DNA from: Vermiphilus sp.
Lineage (GTDB): Bacteria > Ratteibacteria > UBA8468 > B48-G9 > JAFGKM01
Direction of reading: 5' to 3'
NCBI GenBank assembly: GCA_020722825.1
Contig: DYKC01000042.1
Span: 1-6,523 of the forward strand
Length of the DNA: 6,523 nucleotides
Shown here piece by piece: positions 1 to 5,330 of this stretch. Positions within the stretch are counted from its first letter, which is position 1. Each line of letters opens with the position of its first letter. A program made the translations under genes and the position numbers. The notes under the pieces were generated by a model. The model did no database searches. It had not been told where the DNA came from and saw only the letters and a list, made by a program, of their open reading frames with translations.

Positions 1-324
1 AAAAGGGATATCTCCACACAGTATTAAAACATCCCCTCTATAGTTTCGGAGAACATCCCTTGCCTGCAGGACCGCATCTCCTGTTCCTCTTGGGATTTTC
101 TGCTCGGCATATTCTACAGCCTTATCTTTCAGTTGTTCAAAAACCTCCTCTTTTTTGTAACCAACAACTACAACGACCCTGTCAGGAAAAATCTTTTCTA
201 TATTGTTGAGCATATACAGGAGAATGGGCTTACCCAGTATTTTTTTTACCACCTTCTGTGACTCGCCTCCAAGACGTTTACCCTGCCCTGCTGCAAGAAT
301 AACTACTGCAAGATGCCTTTTCAT
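1..324 (-). CDS. glmU: GlmU-type sugar-nucleotide pyrophosphorylase, N-terminal part (cut by window edge)
   Basis: This is the first 108 residues of a nucleotidyltransferase (NTP_transferase fold); the reading frame runs off the left edge. Residues 7-17 (VVILAAGQGKR) are the signature nucleotide-binding loop of the family, with Lys24 in the place of the conserved lysine that follows it. GTGDAV at 80-85 matches the uridine/sugar recognition loop of GlmU, and CGDIPF at 103-108 holds the metal-binding aspartate (GD.P). In GlmU this domain joins UTP and N-acetylglucosamine-1-phosphate to make UDP-GlcNAc for peptidoglycan and lipopolysaccharide, in the cytoplasm. The ATG is preceded by AAGGAGG, 11 nt upstream. 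The C-terminal left-handed beta-helix acetyltransferase domain would lie outside the window, so a single-domain relative cannot be excluded. The gene follows tRNA-Gln and the tandem repeats on the same strand. Confidence 0.85.
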   Translation of the reverse strand, partial: MKRHLAVVILAAGQGKRLGGESQKVVKKILGKPILLYMLNNIEKIFPDRVVVVVGYKKEEVFEQLKDKAVEYAEQKIPRGTGDAVLQARDVLRNYRGDVLILCGDIPF

Positions 325-335
325 TTATTCCGAAT

Positions 336-342
336 CCTCCTT
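336..342 (-). promoter_or_regulatory. Ribosome-binding site of glmU abutting the repeat array
   Basis: AAGGAGG (minus strand) lies 11 nt before the glmU ATG, a strong Shine-Dalgarno with slightly long spacing. It begins immediately after the last repeat unit. The surrounding plus-strand bases 326-340 share TATTC and AATCCTC, in the same order, with the unit terminus around 442-454, so the site may sit in a decayed repeat end. Confidence 0.7.
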
Positions 343-466
343 TACTGCCCGGCGAGGATTTGGCGCCCTCGCATCCCGAAACTGCTCGGGTCGGCCAGTC
401 GCTGAGATTGCTCTTACTCATCGCAATCTCTTACTTCGCTCTATTCAAATCCTCGTCTGGCAAAAA
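343..466 (-). repeat. Repeat unit copy proximal to glmU
   Basis: This copy is identical to the other unit. Its terminal inverted repeats are at 346-362 and 446-462, and its internal hairpins are at 375-390 and 404-430. Its outer edge meets the glmU leader at 342/343. Confidence 0.9.
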
Positions 467-590
467 TACTGCCCGGCGAGGATTTGGCGCCCTCGCATCC
501 CGAAACTGCTCGGGTCGGCCAGTCGCTGAGATTGCTCTTACTCATCGCAATCTCTTACTTCGCTCTATTCAAATCCTCGTCTGGCAAAAA
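467..590 (-). repeat. Repeat unit copy proximal to the tRNA
   Basis: This unit is bounded by an imperfect terminal inverted repeat: 470-486 and 570-586 match at 15 of 17 positions after reverse complementing. Inside are two perfect hairpins. The first is CCCGA/TCGGG around a 6-nt loop (499-514), and the second is GAGATTGC/GCAATCTC around an 11-nt loop (528-554). In the transcript the unit follows the mature tRNA directly. Confidence 0.9.
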
Positions 591-610
591 TACTGCCCGG
601 CGAGGATTTG
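570..610 (-). other. Inverted repeat pairing the tRNA 3' end with the adjacent repeat terminus
   Basis: The last 17 nt of the tRNA body (594-610, the 3' strands of the T-arm and acceptor stem plus three T-loop bases) are complementary at 15 of 17 positions to 570-586. Only 7 nt (587-593) separate the two arms. In the precursor RNA this hairpin would compete with the normal tRNA fold. The same junction recurs between the two units at 446-486. No uridine tract follows the stem, so it is not a standard intrinsic terminator. Confidence 0.75.
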
Positions 611-663
611 AACCTCGAACATCGGCTCCAAAGGCCGGTGTGTTACCATTACACTACCGGGCA
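593..663 (-). tRNA. tRNA-Gln (anticodon UUG)
   Basis: The 71-nt sequence folds as a complete cloverleaf. The acceptor stem is TGCCCGG/CCGGGCA (7 bp), followed by U8-A9, a 4-bp D stem GTGT/ACAC with GG in the loop, an anticodon stem CCGGC/GCCGA, and a T arm CGAGG-TTCAAAT-CCTCG. The anticodon loop CTTTGGA (633-627) gives TTG at 631-629, read as Gln. The weak U1-A72 first pair and the G73 discriminator (593) are typical glutamine identity features. The top anticodon-stem pair is a C27/A43 mismatch, which is slightly unusual. The 3' CCA is not encoded (GTA follows), so a CCA-adding enzyme is implied. The gene starts 23 nt after the stop codon of the ATPase on the same strand with no clear promoter between them, so it is probably cut out of a longer transcript or driven from inside that gene. 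Confidence 0.95.
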
Positions 664-686
664 AGTTCATACCTGAATGTTTAAAA

Positions 687-2216
687 CTAAATCTCCTGCG
701 TTACCCTTAATACCTCAGAAATCGTAGTGAGTCCCTTTTTTATTTTTTCTGCTCCATCCATTCTTAACGTCACAAGATTTTTCTTAAGTGCTAACTTTTT
801 TATTTCCAGTGCCGAGGTTTTAGCAGATATCTTGTTTCTTATCTCATCGTCAATAACCAAAAGTTCAAAAATTCCGGTTCTTCCATAAAACCCTTCCTTA
901 AAACACTTCTTGCAACCCTTCCCTTCCCTGTATTTCATCTCCGGTATATCTTTTTCTCCAAGAGCAACCTGTTCCAGTTGTGCCAGTGGAGGTTTTATTT
1001 CTACGGAACATTCAGGGCAGTTAAGTCTTATAAGCCTTTGTGCCATAACACCTACAAGGGAGGAAGCAATAAGATACGGTTCAACTCCAATATCAATCAG
1101 CCTTACTATTGCACCTGTAGAATCGTTTGTATGTAGTGTGCTGAAAACAAGATGGCCTGTCAGGGCTGCCTGAATTGCCATCTCTGCTGTCTCAACATCC
1201 CTTATCTCTCCCACCATAATAATGTTTGGGTCATGCCTGAGAATAGACCTTAACCCGTTGGCAAAGGTTAAACCAACCTTCGGGTTTACCTGTATCTGAT
1301 TGACCCCGTCTATATTGTATTCTACAGGGTCCTCCAGTGTAACTATGTTTATACCTGGATTGTTAATTTGGGAAAGGGCCGCATACAGAGTCGTAGTTTT
1401 ACCGCTGCCTGTAGGTCCTGTAAGAAGAATTATGCCATGGTCAAGATGGATCAGCCTGTTAAATTTTTCATAGCACTCGCTTGAAAACCCGAGGTCTTTA
1501 AGACTAAACAGAAAAGTACTTCTATCCAGCAACCTTAATACCACAGATTCACCAAAAAACGTAGGAATGATTGAAACCCTTATGTCAATCTTCTTGTTGT
1601 CAGTTTTAATTGATGTTCTTCCATCCTGAGGAATCCTTTTTTCGGCTATGTCAAGGTTTGAGATGATTTTCACCCTTGTTACGATTGCCGGGTGATATTT
1701 TCTCGGAAGCGTAAAGATATCATGCAGAACTCCGTCTATTCTGTATCTTACCTTCAGGTCAGACTCCCCTACCTGTATGTGAATATCACTTGCCCTCATA
1801 GATAGTGCTCTATAAAAAATCTGGTTAACAAGACGTATCACTGGCGCCTTGTTGGCAAGGTCAAGAAGGTTCATTCCAGCAACATCAATATCCTCCTCCA
1901 GATGAATTATTTCTTCGGAATCAAGGTCTTCAACAATCTTTTTGGAGGAATTCGGGTGATAATAAAACTTATCCAGACAGTTTTGAATATCTTCCGCAGA
2001 CGCAAGAGCAATTTTAACTTCTCTATTCAGTTGCGACCTTATTTCTCCTATGTCAGTTTTCAATATGTCGTCAGTAGCAATAATAATTTCGCCTTCGGAA
2101 TTTTTCAACGGGAGTAAACACCTGTTTTTTAAAAAAGCATAGGGGAACAATGTCAACAGTTCGGGGTCAATCATCTCTTCGGGATTTTCTATCCACAAAA
2201 TAGACCTATTTTCCAT
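687..2216 (-). CDS. pilB: PilB/GspE-family type IV pilus / type II secretion assembly ATPase
   Basis: This 509-residue cytoplasmic hexameric motor would power pilin polymerisation or pseudopilus assembly. Residues about 15-90 look like the N-terminal MshEN/GspE-N domain. The N2 domain starts near 120, with RYRIDG at 157-162 and RIPQDGR at 194-200. The ATPase core shows Walker A GPTGSGKT at 267-274, the Asp box TLEDPVEY at 293-300, Walker B NIIMVGEIRD at 331-340 and the His box around H355-H362. A tetracysteine zinc site (C400, C403, C435, C438) is the metal-binding insert of GspE/PilB enzymes and is absent from PilT retraction ATPases. All catalytic motifs are intact. The length is a little short of many PilB proteins (about 560-570 residues), mainly at the N terminus. 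The chosen ATG follows an in-frame stop 9 nt upstream; its only Shine-Dalgarno candidate, GGAG at 2232-2235, is 15 nt away, so initiation may be weak. PilB and GspE cannot be separated here; the symbol is a best guess from the PilP-like partner. Confidence 0.93.
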   Translation of the reverse strand: MENRSILWIENPEEMIDPELLTLFPYAFLKNRCLLPLKNSEGEIIIATDDILKTDIGEIRSQLNREVKIALASAEDIQNCLDKFYYHPNSSKKIVEDLDSEEIIHLEEDIDVAGMNLLDLANKAPVIRLVNQIFYRALSMRASDIHIQVGESDLKVRYRIDGVLHDIFTLPRKYHPAIVTRVKIISNLDIAEKRIPQDGRTSIKTDNKKIDIRVSIIPTFFGESVVLRLLDRSTFLFSLKDLGFSSECYEKFNRLIHLDHGIILLTGPTGSGKTTTLYAALSQINNPGINIVTLEDPVEYNIDGVNQIQVNPKVGLTFANGLRSILRHDPNIIMVGEIRDVETAEMAIQAALTGHLVFSTLHTNDSTGAIVRLIDIGVEPYLIASSLVGVMAQRLIRLNCPECSVEIKPPLAQLEQVALGEKDIPEMKYREGKGCKKCFKEGFYGRTGIFELLVIDDEIRNKISAKTSALEIKKLALKKNLVTLRMDGAEKIKKGLTTISEVLRVTQEI

Positions 2217-2343
2217 CTTAATTTATTTTTTCTCCGGTGGGTATAGAACTACTAAAAACAATGTTTGTTTTCTTAATAGGAACAGAAGTCTTTGAATAGA
2301 TAGCGAATCTTCTTTTCCATAGAGACAATACTTTATACTGTGG
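2217..2343 (-). other. AT-rich spacer before the ATPase gene
   Basis: This is the longest non-coding gap inside the pilus block. It contains a 7-bp palindrome, AAAACAA/TTGTTTT, with a 3-nt loop (2255-2271) and a 15-codon ORF (2320-2273, MEKKIRYLFKDFCSY) with no Shine-Dalgarno. No -35/-10 pair with sound spacing was found. The palindrome is too AT-rich to be a confident terminator. Confidence 0.4.
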
Positions 2344-3324
2344 TTAAGGGTTCCTGGCTCCTGGTACCCTTGATTGTTGTGTCCCCCTCCCCCTTACTTC
2401 ATCCAGTGCCTTCAGCAACTCCTTTTTAACCTCAGAGTCTTTCTCTATCCTCAACCTTTCCATCAGTTTCATCAGTATGTCATCACCAGACTCTCTAAGA
2501 GCAATGGTCTTTATTGCCTGTTTTCTCACCTCGGGATTCTCGTCGTTCAAATACTTGGTCAACAACTCAATATCAACACCAAACATATCTCCTGAACCTC
2601 TGCCGCCTTCTCTGTTATATCCTTCTTCCCTTATGTAACAGTTAAGAGCATCGGTAATAGCTTTCCTCACACCGGGGTCTTTCTCGTGTTTTAGTCGTAC
2701 CAGCATAGCTCTTAACGCCAGCAATTCAGATACCTGACCTTTCTCTTCATTCTCACGGCTGCCATCCCTTCTGTTTTCTGAAAGAACCTTCTTTGCATAT
2801 ATCTGCATTGCATATTTTCTTAGGAGCGGGTCGGCATCATTCATAAATCTGAGTAAGGTGGTATCTGTCTGAAAAATCACATCAAGACCCACAGACGCAA
2901 TGTCCCTTACCTCAGGGTCCGGGTCAGAGAGGAGAAGGTAGAGGTCAGGAATGAAGACCGCTCCGCCAACACCAGTGGAACCCTCCTTGTCAGTTCTACC
3001 ACCCTGCTGGTTAAAACCGAACAGATTTCTTGCCCCCGCTCTATTATCAGAAGTACCTCTTGTATCATTTCCACTCATTGCAGTGGTTATTGTCTGTATG
3101 GACTGTTTTCTTATTGTAGGGTCAGGATGTCTTAGCATTCCTGCTATAACAGCCATCACAAAGTCTCTTACCACACTTTCCCGCTCTTCTTTTTTGTCAG
3201 TATCTTTCCTGAAACTGGTAGTTGAGGCCCTTCCTCTTGAACCTCTCGTCTGCCCGGAAGCAGTTAAACAGTACAGACTGAACACTGTAAGAAGAAGCAT
3301 CAATGACAACCCTTTCTTATCCAT
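2344..3324 (-). CDS. Exported HEAT-repeat protein
   Basis: This 326-residue protein has an N-terminal signal sequence: a short DKK n-region, a hydrophobic stretch at about 5-21, and a likely signal peptidase I site after TASG near 24. It has no good lipobox although Cys19 is present. Six HEAT/Armadillo-type helix-turn motifs follow: HPDPTIRK (66-73), DPDPEVRD (134-141), DADPLLRK (163-170), EKDPGVRK (214-221), DENPEVRK (261-268) and EKDSEVKK (294-301). They are separated by Gly/Arg/Asn-rich, probably disordered linkers (about 84-120, 183-198, 235-249), and an RG-rich tail closes the protein. HEAT solenoids usually bind other proteins, so a periplasmic scaffold or adaptor is the natural reading, with no catalytic residues visible. 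It lies 50 nt after the secretin and 127 nt before the ATPase, which suggests a link to pilus or secretion machinery. I do not recognise it as a named component. A start 39 nt further upstream is possible but lacks a ribosome-binding site. Confidence 0.85.
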   Translation of the reverse strand: MDKKGLSLMLLLTVFSLYCLTASGQTRGSRGRASTTSFRKDTDKKEERESVVRDFVMAVIAGMLRHPDPTIRKQSIQTITTAMSGNDTRGTSDNRAGARNLFGFNQQGGRTDKEGSTGVGGAVFIPDLYLLLSDPDPEVRDIASVGLDVIFQTDTTLLRFMNDADPLLRKYAMQIYAKKVLSENRRDGSRENEEKGQVSELLALRAMLVRLKHEKDPGVRKAITDALNCYIREEGYNREGGRGSGDMFGVDIELLTKYLNDENPEVRKQAIKTIALRESGDDILMKLMERLRIEKDSEVKKELLKALDEVRGRGTQQSRVPGARNP

Positions 3325-3331
3325 GGTTCCA

Positions 3332-3336
3332 CCTCC
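3332..3336 (-). promoter_or_regulatory. Ribosome-binding site that sets the HEAT-protein start
   Basis: GGAGG lies 7 nt before the ATG at 3324. It supports this start over the longer frame beginning at 3363, and it places a clean signal peptide at the N terminus. Confidence 0.8.
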
Positions 3337-3342
3337 ACTTAT

Positions 3343-3348
3343 ATTATA
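3343..3348 (-). promoter_or_regulatory. Possible -10 element upstream of the HEAT-protein gene
   Basis: A perfect TATAAT sits 18 nt before the ATG, in the 50-nt gap after the secretin. The hexamer 17 nt upstream (TTTCAG) is a poor -35 and there is no extended -10 TG. The resulting leader would be only about 11 nt, barely holding the Shine-Dalgarno. It is a weak candidate for an internal promoter. Confidence 0.22.
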
Positions 3349-3374
3349 CCCTTTATGTAACAAATCTGAAAGGC

Positions 3375-5252
3375 TTAAAACTTCTCAAGTATTCCGGGTT
3401 TTACCTCATATTCAGATTTCTTAATATCCGGACTGCTTGTTTCAACCGCCTCTTTATATGTTGTAACAACATAAGGGGTCAGGAATAACAATAGTTCATG
3501 TGACATTTTTTCATACGCAGACTTTTTGAAAAGATTCCCCAGCAGAGGAATTCTCCGCAGGAAAGGGATGCCTGCTTCACTCTTTTCTTCCCTCTGCTGT
3601 ATCATACCACCCACTACCAGCGTCTGTCCGTCAAACAGGGTAACGTTTTGAGTTGTCTCTCTCGTTGATATAATGGGCTGTTCTGTTTTATATGCGAGTC
3701 CTGCAGCCACTGCATTCAATGTTCTGACTTCCACAAGACGGGAGTCATAGATGTTCAAAGTCAGAAAAACCGTCCTGTTTCTCTGAATCATGGGGATAAC
3801 TTCAAACTCCGTACCCACCTCCTCCTCATAAACGGAAACTGTCTGCCTGGTTCCTGTAAGTGCGCCTGTGGTAGGATTATATGTCGCCTGGTGCACCGGA
3901 ATAATATAGGGGAAATTCTGAACCACCTTTATTATCGCGGATGTACCGTTAAGGCACATAATTTTCGGTGACTGTATCAACTTCACATCTCCCTGTGTTG
4001 CAAGTGCATCGATAAGAGTGTTTACATCACTGTTTGTCAGTCCGAAAGAGAAGCCTGCAGGCAAAGTGGAGGTCACACCCGGGGTAAAATTTGGGTTCTC
4101 TCCGAAACGTGGACCAGTCAGAACAGCATCTATACTATCAACCATTTTGGAACTTATAAGCCAGTCTATAGAAAACAGACTTTTTCCTGAAGTAGAAACC
4201 TCAACAATCTTGGCTTCAAGCAGGACCTGAGAAACCGGCATGTCCAGAGAAGAAATGACATCCTGTATCTGCTGGAGAAGAACAGGATTGTTTACATCCA
4301 CAATAATTGAGTTTGTGCGGGGGTCATGAACAATATTTTCCATCTTGAAGGTTTCTCTGAGAGACTTTGCAATCAGAGATGCATCTCCGTAGAAAATACT
4401 GAAAACTCTCCTGCTTTTCTCTTTAATCGCCTTTGCACGGGTACTATATTCATCTTCAGTCATTATCTTTATGACCTTATCCTCTTCTATGTACTTCAGT
4501 TTGTTTGCTTCGCATATCAAATCAAGGACCTTCTGTAAAGGGATATCCTTTACATTAATCGTTACCCTGCCTGTAATACCTTTACTCAGGATAATATTCG
4601 CTCCTGTAATATCGTATATTAGTTTCAAAGCCTGCTGTAAATCCATATTGTTAAGATTGAGGGTGACGGGTGTTTCTCCAACTTTGCCAAGAACAGGTTT
4701 TTCAAGTTCAGATTTCCTCTCTAAATACTGTTCTATCTGCAAACGAGCCTTATTTGCCAGCCGTATCGTCTCGGTAAACTGGTTCTCTTCATAGGCCTTT
4801 TTTGCCATCTTCAGGGTTGATTCAGGTTCTGTCATATCAAACTTTGGTATTGCATATTTTGTTTCCATTTCCTGTATGTACGCATAGGCATCCAATAGTA
4901 CCTCTTGTGCAACTTTTGAAATGGTTTCAAACTCACCTTCTTTTGTTACTTTTACCTCTTTAATACCATGTTCCACTGGTTTGAAGGTCTGCTTGACCCC
5001 GAGTTTACCGAGTTGCGTTTCTGCAAGCTTTATGAATCTATTCACCTGGTTTGATCTGTAACTCGGATTAATACCCTGAATTTGCTTAAAGAGCGTAAGG
5101 GCCTCAGAATAGTTCTTAGCATAGTAACTATTGACTGCCTGCATATACAAGACGTGAAGGTCACTCTTATCACCCTGCGCGTTTAATGGACCGCCGCCAA
5201 CTCCCATTATAATAAACGCTATAACACAAATGTAAACTGTTATCCGTTTCAT
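3375..5252 (-). CDS. pilQ: Secretin (PilQ/GspD family) with N-terminal TPR-like region
   Basis: This 625-residue outer-membrane channel subunit would be the exit pore for a pilus or secreted substrate. The signal peptide covers residues 1-25, with cleavage likely at LNA/QG. Residues about 31-83 (YMQAVNSYYAKNYSEALTLF) look like a TPR hairpin, and a second helical stretch at about 145-180 is similar. An N0/STN-type domain spans about 195-265 (VTLNLNNMDLQQALKLIYD onward). A Secretin_N (N1/N3-like) domain spans about 281-340, with the hallmark DPRTNSIIV at 310-318. The C-terminal secretin beta-domain runs from about 342 to 598, with SPKIMCLNG at 428-436, VGTEFEVIP at 479-487, the GQTLVVGGMI signature at 542-551, and the P-L-L-G-N-LF ending at 569-575. 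A short tail follows. No AMIN peptidoglycan-binding domain, common in classical PilQ, is evident. The start is well supported: GGAGG at 5261-5265, 8 nt before the ATG. PilQ and GspD cannot be told apart with certainty. Confidence 0.95.
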   Translation of the reverse strand: MKRITVYICVIAFIIMGVGGGPLNAQGDKSDLHVLYMQAVNSYYAKNYSEALTLFKQIQGINPSYRSNQVNRFIKLAETQLGKLGVKQTFKPVEHGIKEVKVTKEGEFETISKVAQEVLLDAYAYIQEMETKYAIPKFDMTEPESTLKMAKKAYEENQFTETIRLANKARLQIEQYLERKSELEKPVLGKVGETPVTLNLNNMDLQQALKLIYDITGANIILSKGITGRVTINVKDIPLQKVLDLICEANKLKYIEEDKVIKIMTEDEYSTRAKAIKEKSRRVFSIFYGDASLIAKSLRETFKMENIVHDPRTNSIIVDVNNPVLLQQIQDVISSLDMPVSQVLLEAKIVEVSTSGKSLFSIDWLISSKMVDSIDAVLTGPRFGENPNFTPGVTSTLPAGFSFGLTNSDVNTLIDALATQGDVKLIQSPKIMCLNGTSAIIKVVQNFPYIIPVHQATYNPTTGALTGTRQTVSVYEEEVGTEFEVIPMIQRNRTVFLTLNIYDSRLVEVRTLNAVAAGLAYKTEQPIISTRETTQNVTLFDGQTLVVGGMIQQREEKSEAGIPFLRRIPLLGNLFKKSAYEKMSHELLLFLTPYVVTTYKEAVETSSPDIKKSEYEVKPGILEKF

Positions 5253-5330
5253 TTATATTCCCTCCCCTTTATATTACCTTCAATTGTAAATGAAATCAAC
5301 AAATTGCTACACACCAGCAAAAGATTTCTG
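5253..5330 (-). other. Spacer upstream of the secretin
   Basis: This is 78 nt of AT-rich DNA with a good Shine-Dalgarno at its end. A TTGACA hexamer (5334-5329) overlaps the preceding stop codon and a TACAAT hexamer lies at 5288-5283, but the two are about 40 nt apart and neither has a matching partner at normal spacing. No terminator was seen. Confidence 0.4.

Larger units (their letters stand above)
343..610 (-). repeat. Tandem 124-bp repeat array seeded on the tRNA-Gln 3' end
   Basis: Two 124-bp units (343-466 and 467-590) are identical base for base, and a third partial copy (591-610) is the 3' end of tRNA-Gln itself. The shared 20-bp direct repeat, plus strand TACTGCCCGGCGAGGATTTG, occurs at 343-362, 467-486 and 591-610. 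Deleting both units would leave an intact tRNA followed within about 3 nt by the glmU Shine-Dalgarno, so the array reads as an insertion between tRNA and glmU. The perfect identity points to recent duplication. The units contain no plausible gene: the ORFs that cross them are open only because the sequence is repeated. What the element is cannot be named from sequence. A non-autonomous MITE-like or REP-like element, or a tRNA-derived repeat, would fit. Confidence 0.95.

Noticed and set aside
343..590. CRISPR array
   Set aside because: There are only two full units, identical along their whole 124-bp length with no unique spacers, and the repeat boundary matches a tRNA end.
570..610. Intrinsic terminator for tRNA-Gln
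   Set aside because: The stem is strong but the bases after it on the transcript (AATAGAGCG) lack a uridine tract; the T run lies in the loop instead.
203..684. Three overlapping plus-strand ORFs (203-529, 360-611, 484-684) with repeated peptide sequence
   Set aside because: They run through the tandem repeat and antisense to the tRNA and glmU. The shared peptides come only from the 124-bp repetition, and the RRGFEPRTS-like stretch is a familiar spurious translation of the antisense of a tRNA T arm. No ribosome-binding site supports them.
910..1173. 87-codon plus-strand ORF and other antisense ORFs (1902-2117, 4018-4230, 4471-4794, 5647-5958, 6242-6460)
   Set aside because: All lie opposite well-supported coding sequence with intact family motifs, and none shows a plausible domain or translation signal.
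3325..3363. Longer N-terminus for the HEAT protein (MLHKGYNISGGGT)
   Set aside because: This extension has no Shine-Dalgarno, is translated from the ribosome-binding-site region of the downstream ATG, and would bury the signal peptide.
2951..3424. 157-codon plus-strand ORF
   Set aside because: It is antisense to the HEAT-repeat gene and the end of the secretin, has no recognisable domain, and is a shadow of the strongly supported minus-strand frames.
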